Under the pieces are notes generated by a model. That model worked only from the letters and a program-made list of their open reading frames with translations, was not told the DNA's origin and made no database searches. A DNA stretch of 64,000 nt from Salsipaludibacter sp963735045 (GTDB taxonomy: Bacteria > Actinomycetota > Nitriliruptoria > Nitriliruptorales > Nitriliruptoraceae), in assembly GCA_963735045.1 (NCBI GenBank), contig CAVTIZ010000001.1, forward strand, positions 62,001 to 126,000, read 5' to 3'. Positions 16,622 to 24,414 of this stretch are shown piece after piece. Numbering within the stretch: position 1 is the stretch's first letter; the number at the start of each line of letters is the position of its first letter. Made by a program: the position numbers and the translations under genes.

Positions 16622-17872
16622 ATGGAAACCATCGGCCGTCCCGGCCCCCGCCTGCGGGGACCGGCCGACCAACGCACCGTGCGCGACCACAACCTCGCGC
16701 TGGTGCTCCAACACGTCGGGGCGAGTGCCATCACGTCACGCGCCCAGCTGGCGGGTGACACCGGGCTGAACAAGACCACCGTGTCGAGCCTGGTCAACGA
16801 GCTCATGGAACGTCGGCTCCTGACCGAGGGCGGCGTGCAACGCAATGGCGATGTCGGTCGGCCCGCCGTCCGGGTCAAGCTCGACGGTGACTGCTGGGTC
16901 GCGGTCGGCATGGAGGTCAACGTCGACTCGCTGGGCTGGGCGATCGTGGACCTGCAGGGTCGGGTGCGTGACGAGGGCCACCAGGTCCAGGACAACCGGA
17001 CCCGCTCCCCCGAGGCATCGCTCACCATCCTGGCCGATGCCGTCCGGGCGGCCATCGACCGGGCCTCCGACGACCACCTGGTCCCCATGGGCGCCGCCAT
17101 CGGACTGCCGGGGCTGGTGGACGCCCGCCGCCGCGACCTGCTGGTCGCGCCGAACCTGGGGTGGGAGGACGTCCCGGCGAGCCGACTGCTCGGCGAACTG
17201 CTGCAGCCGACCGGACTGGACGTGGTGGTGGACAACGAGGCCAACCTGGCCGCGCTGGCCGAACGCTGGCACGGTGTCGGCCGTGACCTCGACGACTTCG
17301 TGCACATCTCCGGTGAGGTCGGCGTCGGGGCCGGCGTGATCATCCGGGGTGCGCTGCACCGGGGGTCGATCGGCTTCGGCGGCGAGTTGGGCCACATGAC
17401 CCTGGAACCGGACGGCGAGCCGTGCAGGTGTGGTGGTCGTGGCTGCGTGGAGACCCGCGTGGGCCTCGAAGCGGTGCTGCGTTCCGCCGGGTTCGACGTC
17501 GCCGCCACGCTCAGTGGCCAGGCCGACGGCGTGCGCCCGGCCCAGCTGCTGGCACGGGCGGCGACCGACGGCGACCCGAGGGTGCTGGCCGCGCTGCAGG
17601 ACGCCGGCAGTGCGCTGGGCACGGCGCTGGCGTCGGCGGTGAACCTGCTGTCGCCGGACGGCATCGTGCTCGGGGGCTACTTCGCCGCCCTGCACGACTG
17701 GCTCGCCCCCGCCATCGAGGCGGAGCTGGCCGCCCGGGTCCTGTCCGAGCGCCATCGTCCCACGCAGGTCCTGCGCTCGGGCCTGGACCACGAGGCCACG
17801 TCCCGAGGCGCCGCCGAGGTGGTCATCCGCGAGGCCCTGGCCATGCCGAGCCGGATCACCGCCCCGGCCTGA
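16622..17872 (+). CDS. xylR: ROK family transcriptional regulator (XylR-type)
   Basis: The protein has 416 residues. The N-terminal winged HTH is ITSRAQLAGDTGLNKTTVSS followed by LVNELMERRLL, and the C-terminal part is a ROK sugar-binding domain. The ROK zinc motif CRCGGRGCVET (near residue 267) is intact, as is GLPGLVDARR. The gene is convergent with xylulokinase and is the only regulator in the locus, so it probably represses xylose genes and is released by xylose (family inference). The start follows GAGGATCCCCA. Confidence 0.9.
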   Translation: METIGRPGPRLRGPADQRTVRDHNLALVLQHVGASAITSRAQLAGDTGLNKTTVSSLVNELMERRLLTEGGVQRNGDVGRPAVRVKLDGDCWVAVGMEVNVDSLGWAIVDLQGRVRDEGHQVQDNRTRSPEASLTILADAVRAAIDRASDDHLVPMGAAIGLPGLVDARRRDLLVAPNLGWEDVPASRLLGELLQPTGLDVVVDNEANLAALAERWHGVGRDLDDFVHISGEVGVGAGVIIRGALHRGSIGFGGELGHMTLEPDGEPCRCGGRGCVETRVGLEAVLRSAGFDVAATLSGQADGVRPAQLLARAATDGDPRVLAALQDAGSALGTALASAVNLLSPDGIVLGGYFAALHDWLAPAIEAELAARVLSERHRPTQVLRSGLDHEATSRGAAEVVIREALAMPSRITAPA

Positions 17873-17889
17873 CGGGCCCCCCGGGCCCG
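17873..17889. terminator. Short hairpin between convergent xylR and xylB
   Basis: The 7-bp arms CGGGCCC and GGGCCCG around CCC come directly after the xylR stop, within the 51-bp convergent gap. It could serve both directions. Confidence 0.45.
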
Positions 17890-17923
17890 ACCGGGCCGTG
17901 CGGGGGCAACCAGGCCGCGTGGG

Positions 17924-19360
17924 TCACCAGACGGTGTCGTCGCGGTTGAGGCCGTCGAGCGCCGCCGAGACCGCGTCGAGCCGATCCCGGACCGCGGGAT
18001 CGGGGTCGATCGGGTCGATCGACTGGCCACCACCGGCGTTCCATCCGGCAGCCACGTCGTAGGGCGAGGCGTCGGCCAGCAGCGCCGCGGCCTGTGCGGC
18101 CCCACCCATCGCCACCAGTTCGGCCACCGGTGGCAGGCGCAGGCCACGACCCGTGAGCGTCCCGAGCGCACGTCGCCAGGCCTCGCCGGCCGCGCCACCA
18201 CCGACCAGGGTCAGGGGCGCGTCCGCGGCGACGTCGCCGGTCAGGTCGTGGATCCGCTCCAGGGCCAGGACCAGCGAGTGGGCCGCACCCAGGTAGGTGG
18301 CCCACAGCACCTCCTGGGGGGTCGTGTGGTGGGTCATGCCGACGACCGAGCCACGGGCGTGGGGCAGGTCAGGGGTGCGCTCGCCGTCCAGGTAGGGCAG
18401 CACGACGACCTCGGCGGTGTCGGCGACGTCGGCCCGGTCCAGGCCCAGGACGGTGGCCATCCGATCGACTGCCAGCGTGCAGTTCAGGGCGGCTGCCAGC
18501 GGGAGGAACCCGTCGGTTGCATCGGCGAAGCCGGCGATCAGCCCGGTGGCGTCGGCCACGGGGGTGGTGGTGACGCAGAAGGCGGTCCCGGACGTCCCCA
18601 GGCTCACGATCGGCTCGCCCGGCGACACGCCCAGGCCCAGCGCCGCAGCGGCGTTGTCCCCGGTGCCGGACCCCACCGGGATGCCCGGGGTCAGCCCCAG
18701 CGCGGCTGCCGCCTCGGAGGTCACCTCACCCGCGCGGCCGTCGCGGTGCACCTCGCCGAGGCGACCACGGTCGAGTTCGATGTGGTCGAGGACCTCGTCG
18801 GCCAGCCGGTCGTGGTGGGTCGAGAACCACGCGGTCCCGGACACGTCCCCCCGGTCGGTGCCGGGGGCGCCGGTCAGGCGCAGGTTGAGGAAGTCGTGGG
18901 GCAGGCAGACCGTGGCCGTGCGAGCGGCGACGTCGGGTTCGTGCTCGCGCAGCCACGCCCACTTCGAGGCGGTGAAGGACGCGACCGGCACGACGCCGAC
19001 CTGTTCGGCCCACCACTGGGCGCCGCCGAGCTCGTCGGTGAGGGCCGCGGCCTGTGGGGCCGACTGGGTGTCGTTCCACAGCTTGGCCTTGCGCAGCGGT
19101 CGTCCGTGGTCGTCCAGCACCACCAGCCCGTGCTGTTGGGCGCCGACCGCCACCGCCTCGACGTCGCCGGCACGACCGGTCTGGGCCATGGCCTCCCGGA
19201 GGGCGTCCCACCACTGCTCCGGGTCGGACTCGCGGGCGCCGTCACGACCGCTGACGTCGTGGCCGGCGCGGCCCTCGGCGACCAGCGTGCCGTCCTCGAC
19301 GTCCACGACCACCACCTTGGTGGACTGCGTGGACGAATCGACCCCGGCGACCAGTGGCAT
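17924..19360 (-). CDS. xylB: Xylulokinase (FGGY family)
   Basis: The protein has 478 residues. It phosphorylates D-xylulose to xylulose-5-phosphate with ATP, feeding the pentose phosphate pathway. The N-terminal ATPase fold MPLVAGVDSSTQSTKVVVVD, GAQQHGLVVLD, KLWNDTQS, SGTGDNAAAALGLG and IVSLGTSGTAF are canonical. The C-terminal FGGY signature region is LTLVGGGAAGEAWRRALG. It is downstream of xylA in the same direction with a 107-bp gap, so probably co-transcribed. Confidence 0.95.
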   Translation of the reverse strand: MPLVAGVDSSTQSTKVVVVDVEDGTLVAEGRAGHDVSGRDGARESDPEQWWDALREAMAQTGRAGDVEAVAVGAQQHGLVVLDDHGRPLRKAKLWNDTQSAPQAAALTDELGGAQWWAEQVGVVPVASFTASKWAWLREHEPDVAARTATVCLPHDFLNLRLTGAPGTDRGDVSGTAWFSTHHDRLADEVLDHIELDRGRLGEVHRDGRAGEVTSEAAAALGLTPGIPVGSGTGDNAAAALGLGVSPGEPIVSLGTSGTAFCVTTTPVADATGLIAGFADATDGFLPLAAALNCTLAVDRMATVLGLDRADVADTAEVVVLPYLDGERTPDLPHARGSVVGMTHHTTPQEVLWATYLGAAHSLVLALERIHDLTGDVAADAPLTLVGGGAAGEAWRRALGTLTGRGLRLPPVAELVAMGGAAQAAALLADASPYDVAAGWNAGGGQSIDPIDPDPAVRDRLDAVSAALDGLNRDDTVW

Positions 19361-19467
19361 GGCAACGACCCTTCACGGCGGTGACGCCGGCTCGACGTGG
19401 CGACGACGGCCGGGGAACGCCGGACCGCCGCGGGATGGCCGGGCACGATGCCCGGCCGGGCGGTGGG

Positions 19468-20793
19468 TCAGGAGACCCGCTCGACATAGCGGTTCACGAG
19501 GTTCTCCAGCTCTTCCTGACGCCCGGTGACGGCCTCGGGGCGCAGGTCGGTGTCGACCACCAGGTCGTGGAGGCTGGACAGGCCGTGGTCGCCCGACGTG
19601 ATCGCGGTCCCGAGGTCGCCGGACCAGCCGCCGTAGCGCTGGTCCAGGACGTCGTCGAGTGCGCCGTCGTCCAGCATGGCGGTGGCGACCAACAGGGACT
19701 TCGCGAGCGTGTCCATGCCGCCGACGTGGCCGTGGAACAGGTCCACGCGGGCCATCGACTGGCGTCGAAGCTTGGTGTCGAACATGAAGCCGCCGCTGGT
19801 GAAGCCTCCACCCTTGAGGATGTGGTAGGTCACCAGGCTCATGGTCTCCACGGACTGGGGGAACTGGTCGGTGTCCCAGCCCAGTCGGTCGTCACCGGTG
19901 TTGGCGTCGATGGAGCCGAAGATCCCGGCCTCGACCGCGGTGGCCACCTCGTGCACGAACTCGTGTCCGGCAAGCGTGGCGTGGTTGCCCTCGATGTTGA
20001 CCTGGAACTCGTCGGACAGGCCGTGGCGCTCGAGGAAGCCGGCCACCGTCGCGGTGTCGTGGTCGTACTGGTGCTTGGTGGGCTCCTGGGGCTTGGGCTC
20101 GAGCAGCAGGGCGCCGGTGAAGCCGATCTCGTGCTTGTACTCCACGACCATGTGGAGGAACCGCGCGAGCTGGTCGAGTTCCCGTGCCAGGTCGGTGTTG
20201 AGGATGGTCTCGTAGCCCTCTCGGCCACCCCACAGCACGTAGTTGGCGCCGCCGAGACGATGCGTCACGTCCATGGCGTGCTTGACCTGTGCGGCGGCGT
20301 GGGCGAAGACCTCGGGGTCGGGGTTGGTGGCGGCACCGGCGGCGTAGCGCGGGTTGCTGAACAGGTTGGCCGTGCCCCACAGCAGCTTGACCCCGGTCTG
20401 CTCCATGTACTCGGCGGCCTCGTCGGCGAGGACGTCGAGGTTGCTCGCACTCTCCTTGAAGCTGTCGGCCTCGGGGGCCATGTCGTAGTCGTGGAAGGAG
20501 TAGTACGGGACCCCGAGCTTGTCGAAGAACTCGAAGGCCACCGCCATCTTCTCGCGGGCGGCCTCCATCGGGTCGCGGGCGGCGTCCAGCCAGGGACGAT
20601 CGAAGGTGCCGCTGCCGAACACGTCGCTGCCCGGCCAGTTGAACGAGTGCCAGTAGCACGCCGCGATGCGCAGGTGCTCCTCCATGGTCTTGTCGCCGAC
20701 GACGCGATCGGCGTCGTACCAGCGGAAGGCCAGTGGGTTGTCGGACTCGGGCCCCTCGTAGGGGATCGCGTCGGGCACGTCGTCGAAGAACAT
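19468..20793 (-). CDS. xylA: Xylose isomerase, long-form (class II)
   Basis: The protein has 441 residues and isomerises D-xylose to D-xylulose. The start MFFDDVPDAIPYEGPESDNP and the length of about 440 identify the class II form, with its N-terminal extension, rather than the 385-395-residue class I form usual in Streptomyces. Metal- and substrate-site segments are present: YYSFHDYDMAPE, LLLEPKPQEPTKHQYD, VNIEGNHATLAGHEF and SIDANTGDDRLGWDTDQFP. The ATG follows AGGATCCGCCC. It is divergent from the aldose epimerase gene. Confidence 0.96.
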   Translation of the reverse strand: MFFDDVPDAIPYEGPESDNPLAFRWYDADRVVGDKTMEEHLRIAACYWHSFNWPGSDVFGSGTFDRPWLDAARDPMEAAREKMAVAFEFFDKLGVPYYSFHDYDMAPEADSFKESASNLDVLADEAAEYMEQTGVKLLWGTANLFSNPRYAAGAATNPDPEVFAHAAAQVKHAMDVTHRLGGANYVLWGGREGYETILNTDLARELDQLARFLHMVVEYKHEIGFTGALLLEPKPQEPTKHQYDHDTATVAGFLERHGLSDEFQVNIEGNHATLAGHEFVHEVATAVEAGIFGSIDANTGDDRLGWDTDQFPQSVETMSLVTYHILKGGGFTSGGFMFDTKLRRQSMARVDLFHGHVGGMDTLAKSLLVATAMLDDGALDDVLDQRYGGWSGDLGTAITSGDHGLSSLHDLVVDTDLRPEAVTGRQEELENLVNRYVERVS

Positions 20794-21072
20794 GGGCGGA
20801 TCCTGTCGGTCGCGCGGCACGGCCGGCGGGGTGGGTCCCGGAACCGTCGCCGCCGGTGGTTGTCGGGGGCGGTGGTGGCGCCACGAACGACCTGCGACGG
20901 CCGCCATCATTACGTCACCTGAAGCAACTATCATCCTAGGGCAGATGGGCACTGCGCGGCAATGCCGGGGACCGGACGATGGGACCGCATCTGGTGTCGA
21001 TGGCGGGCGGCGACGTCGGGCATGCTGGCCCGGCCCGTCGACGGAACGTCGCGGCCACGTGCTGGAGGCATC
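20794..21072. promoter_or_regulatory. Divergent xylA/epimerase control region
   Basis: A 279-bp region between divergent genes. It contains a short stretch far less GC-rich than its surroundings at about 20907-20938, with a direct repeat of ATCAT (20907 and 20930). This is the probable promoter zone for both directions. The palindrome found upstream of xylR is not repeated here, so the xylA operator could not be identified. Confidence 0.4.
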
Positions 21073-21927
21073 GTGATCACCTTGCAGGCCGGACCGGACC
21101 GCGTGGCGGTCGACCCCGACGACGGGGCGCGGCTCGTGTCCTGGGTGGCCGGGGGCCGGGAGCGGCTCGTGGCACGCTCGGACGCCACCGATGCCGACTT
21201 CGGCCACGGCGTGTTCGTGATGGCCCCATGGGCGGGTCGCATCGCCGGCGGCCGACTGCACTGGGACGGGGTCGACCACCTCCTGCCGCGACGGATGCAG
21301 GGAAACGCGATCCACGGCCTGGTCGACGAGTCGACGTGGACGGTGGCCGCCTCGACGACGCAGGAGGTGCGCCTGGTCCACCGCATCCACGAGCCGGCAG
21401 GGCCGTGGACGGACGCGGTCGTCACCCACCACGTCGCGCTGGAGCCGGGACGACTGCGGCTGCGGTTGGCGCTGCAGGCCCCCGGCGCGGACGTCCCCGT
21501 GGCACTGGGCTGGCACCCCTGCTTCCAGCGCCCGTCGTCGGGCGAGGTGTCCGTCACGGTGCCGGCCGACCACACCCTGGACGTCGACGACCAGGTCGTG
21601 CCGACCGGTCGACTCCTGCCCGTCGCGGGCGACACCGACCTGCGCGATGGACCCGCGCTCGGCGACCGACGCCTCGACGACACCTGGATCGGCGTCGAGG
21701 GGCCGCTGCGGGTCAGCTGGCCGGACCTCGACCTGACCATGCAGGGCTCAGCAGGGATGACCACCGCCGTGGTGTTCACCCCCCCGACCCACCTGTGCGT
21801 GGAGCCCCAGTCGGCCTGGCCGGACCCCGTCCGACTCGCGGCCGCCGGCCATGACACCGGCGTGGTGCGAGTGGCGGCGGGCCGGTCCGTGTCGGTCACC
21901 ACCACCTGGACCTGGGTCACGCGGTGA
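21073..21927 (+). CDS. Aldose 1-epimerase (mutarotase) family protein
   Basis: The protein has 284 residues. The GTG start is chosen because a GGAGG site lies 4 bp before it; upstream codons give a shadow N-terminus. Segments MAPWAGRIAGG and NAIHGLVDE, with the catalytic His, LGWHPCF and VVFTPPTHLCVEPQS match the galactose-mutarotase fold. It interconverts sugar anomers, here plausibly xylose released by the GH3 enzyme for XylA, which prefers the alpha anomer (family knowledge). Its stop shares one base with the next start. Confidence 0.9.
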   Translation: MITLQAGPDRVAVDPDDGARLVSWVAGGRERLVARSDATDADFGHGVFVMAPWAGRIAGGRLHWDGVDHLLPRRMQGNAIHGLVDESTWTVAASTTQEVRLVHRIHEPAGPWTDAVVTHHVALEPGRLRLRLALQAPGADVPVALGWHPCFQRPSSGEVSVTVPADHTLDVDDQVVPTGRLLPVAGDTDLRDGPALGDRRLDDTWIGVEGPLRVSWPDLDLTMQGSAGMTTAVVFTPPTHLCVEPQSAWPDPVRLAAAGHDTGVVRVAAGRSVSVTTTWTWVTR

Positions 21928-24362
21928 TGGCCACGACCGTTCCCGACCCCGCCGACCGGGCCTGGACCGACCCCACGCGACCCGGCGACGAGCGGGTCGC
22001 GGCCCTGCTGGCGGTGATGACCACGACGGAGAAGCTGGCCCAGCTCGGCTCCACCTGGGACCGGCCCGACGCCGACGCGGCGGACCCACCCGACAACGGC
22101 GACCACGAGCCCGGGGTGGCACCCATGGAGCACGCGTTCGGCGTCGTCCAGGACTGGGACCGTGTCCGCCGGGTGGGCATCGGCCACCTCACCCGCCCCT
22201 TCGGCACCGCCCCCACGACGGTGTCGGACGGGGTGGCCGCCCTCGCACGGCGACAACGGGAGCTGGTGGGCCACGGCCGACTCGGCATCCCCGCGATCGC
22301 CCACGAGGAGTGCCTGACCGGGTTCACCACGCTCGGCGCGACCGTCAACCCCACCCCCCTGGCACTGGCGGCGACGTTCGACCCGGGACTGGTCGAACGG
22401 CTCGCGGCCCGCATCGGCGCCGACCTGCGCGCGGTCGACGTCCACCAGGCGCTGGCCCCGGTCCTGGACGTGGTCGTGGACCCGCGGTGGGGCCGGACCG
22501 AGGAGACCTTCGGGGCCGATCCCCTGCTGGTCGGCATGCTCGGAGCGGCCTACGTCCGGGGGCTGGAGTCCGCCGGGATCGTCGCCACGTGCAAGCACTT
22601 CGCCGGCCATGCCGCCTCGCGCGCGGCGCGCAACCACGCGCCGGCGTCGCTGGGACCGCGCGAGCTCGCCGATGTCCACCTGGTGCCGTTCGAGTGGGCC
22701 CTGCGCCACGGCGGTGCCCGCTCGGTGATGAACTCCTACGCCGACGTCGACGGCGTGCCCCCGGCGGCCGACGGCGCACTCCTGACCGACCTGCTGCGCG
22801 ACGACTGGGGCTTCACCGGGACCGTCGTGTCCGACTACGGCGCGATCGGCTTCCTGGTCGACATGCACCGGGTCGCGACCGACCTCGGCGATGCCGCCGT
22901 GCAGGCGCTGGCGGCCGGCATCGACGTCGAGCTGCCCGAGTCCCATGCCTTCGACGACGCCCTGGCCGCACGGATCGACGACGGCGAGGTGGCGAGCCGG
23001 CTCCTCGACCGTGCGGTCACCCGCGTCCTGCGCCAGAAGGTCGAGCTGGGGCTGCTGGACCACGGCTGGGCTCCGGGGGGCGATCCCGACGTCGACCTCG
23101 ACGGACATGCCAACCGCGCGATGGCCCGCGCGACGGCGCGTGCCTCGGTCGTCGTGCTGGCCAACGACGGGATCCTGCCCCTGGAGACCCCGCCGGCCCG
23201 CATCGCCGTGCTCGGTCCCGGTGGTGACGACCCGGCGATGTTCCTGGGCTGCTACTCCTACCCGAACCACGTCCTGCCCCGACATCCCGAGCTGGGCCTG
23301 GGCATCCCGGTGGACTCGGTGCTGGCGGCGGTCCGCAACCGCTGGCCCGACCACGACGTGGTGGGGGTTCGAGGGTGCCCCGTCTCCGACGAGCTCGACC
23401 CCGGCGGGCCCGACCCCGACGAGCTGGTGTCGGCCGTGGCCGCGGCGACGACGTCGGACCTGGTGGTCCTGGTCGTCGGGGACCTGCCGGGCATGTTCGG
23501 ACGCGGCACGTCCGGCGAGGGCAACGACGCCACCGACCTCCGCCTGCCCGGTCGCCAGCACGACCTCGCCGAGCAGGTGCTGGCCACCGGGACCCCGGTC
23601 GTGCTGGTCGTCGTCAGCGGACGGCCCTACGCCATCGGTGACCTGGCCGACCACGCGGCCGCCAGCGTGCAGGCGTTCCTGCCCGGCGCCGAGGGTGGGC
23701 ACGCCCTGGTGGAAGTGCTGGCCGGCGACGTGGCCCCCGCCGGCCGCCTGCCACTGGACGTGCCACGGGACCCGGGGGGCCAACCGGCCAGCCACCGCCA
23801 CCCGTTGCTGGGCGAGGTCGGGCTGGGCGTGTCGTCGGCCGACGTCGTCCCGGCGTTCCCGTTCGGGCACGGCCTGGCCTGGACGACCTTCCGGATCGAC
23901 GAGCTGGCCACGTCGGCGGCCTCCATGACCACGGCCGGCCGGGTCGAGGTCGCCTGCACGGTGACCAACACCGGGGACCGGGCGGGGACCGAGGTCGTGC
24001 AGCTGTACCTCGACGACCCCGTGGCCGAGGTCGCCCGCCCGGTGCGCGAACTGCTCGGGTTCGCCCGGGTCACGTTGGACCCCGGCTCGGCGGTCCGGAC
24101 CACCTTCTCGGTGCACGCGGACCGGCTGTCGTACACGGGCCGGCGGGGCCACCGACTGGTCGACGCCGGTCGGGTCCGGCTGCTGGTGGGCCGGTCGTCG
24201 GGGGACCTTCCGCTGGTCGCCACCGTCGACGTCACGGGTCCCACCCGGGCGGTCGGCCACGACCGCGTGCTGGACACGCCGGTTCGGCTGGACGCCCTGG
24301 TCCCGGCCCGCCCACGTCGGCCCGGGGCGCCCGCGTCCACGACCGCCGACCGAGCGTCCTAG
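21927..24362 (+). CDS. Glycoside hydrolase family 3 (beta-xylosidase/glucosidase)
   Basis: The protein has 811 residues. The catalytic TIM barrel holds KHFAGHAASRAARNHAP and the nucleophile Asp302 in GTVVSDYGAIGFLVDM. The GH3 C-terminal sandwich (FLGCYSYPNHVLP and NDATDLRLPGRQHDLAEQVL) and a fibronectin-III-like tail (TNTGDRAGTEVVQLYLDD) follow. No signal peptide is visible, so it probably acts in the cytoplasm on imported oligosaccharides. Context in a xylose locus favours beta-xylosidase, but specificity is not proven. The ATG overlaps the epimerase stop; a GTG one codon earlier is possible. Confidence 0.92.
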   Translation: MATTVPDPADRAWTDPTRPGDERVAALLAVMTTTEKLAQLGSTWDRPDADAADPPDNGDHEPGVAPMEHAFGVVQDWDRVRRVGIGHLTRPFGTAPTTVSDGVAALARRQRELVGHGRLGIPAIAHEECLTGFTTLGATVNPTPLALAATFDPGLVERLAARIGADLRAVDVHQALAPVLDVVVDPRWGRTEETFGADPLLVGMLGAAYVRGLESAGIVATCKHFAGHAASRAARNHAPASLGPRELADVHLVPFEWALRHGGARSVMNSYADVDGVPPAADGALLTDLLRDDWGFTGTVVSDYGAIGFLVDMHRVATDLGDAAVQALAAGIDVELPESHAFDDALAARIDDGEVASRLLDRAVTRVLRQKVELGLLDHGWAPGGDPDVDLDGHANRAMARATARASVVVLANDGILPLETPPARIAVLGPGGDDPAMFLGCYSYPNHVLPRHPELGLGIPVDSVLAAVRNRWPDHDVVGVRGCPVSDELDPGGPDPDELVSAVAAATTSDLVVLVVGDLPGMFGRGTSGEGNDATDLRLPGRQHDLAEQVLATGTPVVLVVVSGRPYAIGDLADHAAASVQAFLPGAEGGHALVEVLAGDVAPAGRLPLDVPRDPGGQPASHRHPLLGEVGLGVSSADVVPAFPFGHGLAWTTFRIDELATSAASMTTAGRVEVACTVTNTGDRAGTEVVQLYLDDPVAEVARPVRELLGFARVTLDPGSAVRTTFSVHADRLSYTGRRGHRLVDAGRVRLLVGRSSGDLPLVATVDVTGPTRAVGHDRVLDTPVRLDALVPARPRRPGAPASTTADRAS

Positions 24363-24414
24363 CCTGACGGGTTGGCCGTCCGACCCGGCCCGAACGTCAA
24401 AGCCTGGAGTGACG

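Noticed and set aside
12674..16714. A 1,346-codon open frame on the minus strand
   Set aside because: It is antisense to usp B, doxX and icd, has no recognisable domain and shows the repetitive Arg/Gly/Val composition of a GC-driven shadow frame.
20907..20938. TGAAGCAACTAT in the xylA promoter as a MarR-type half-operator
   Set aside because: No matching inverted half could be found, and no MarR gene is near.
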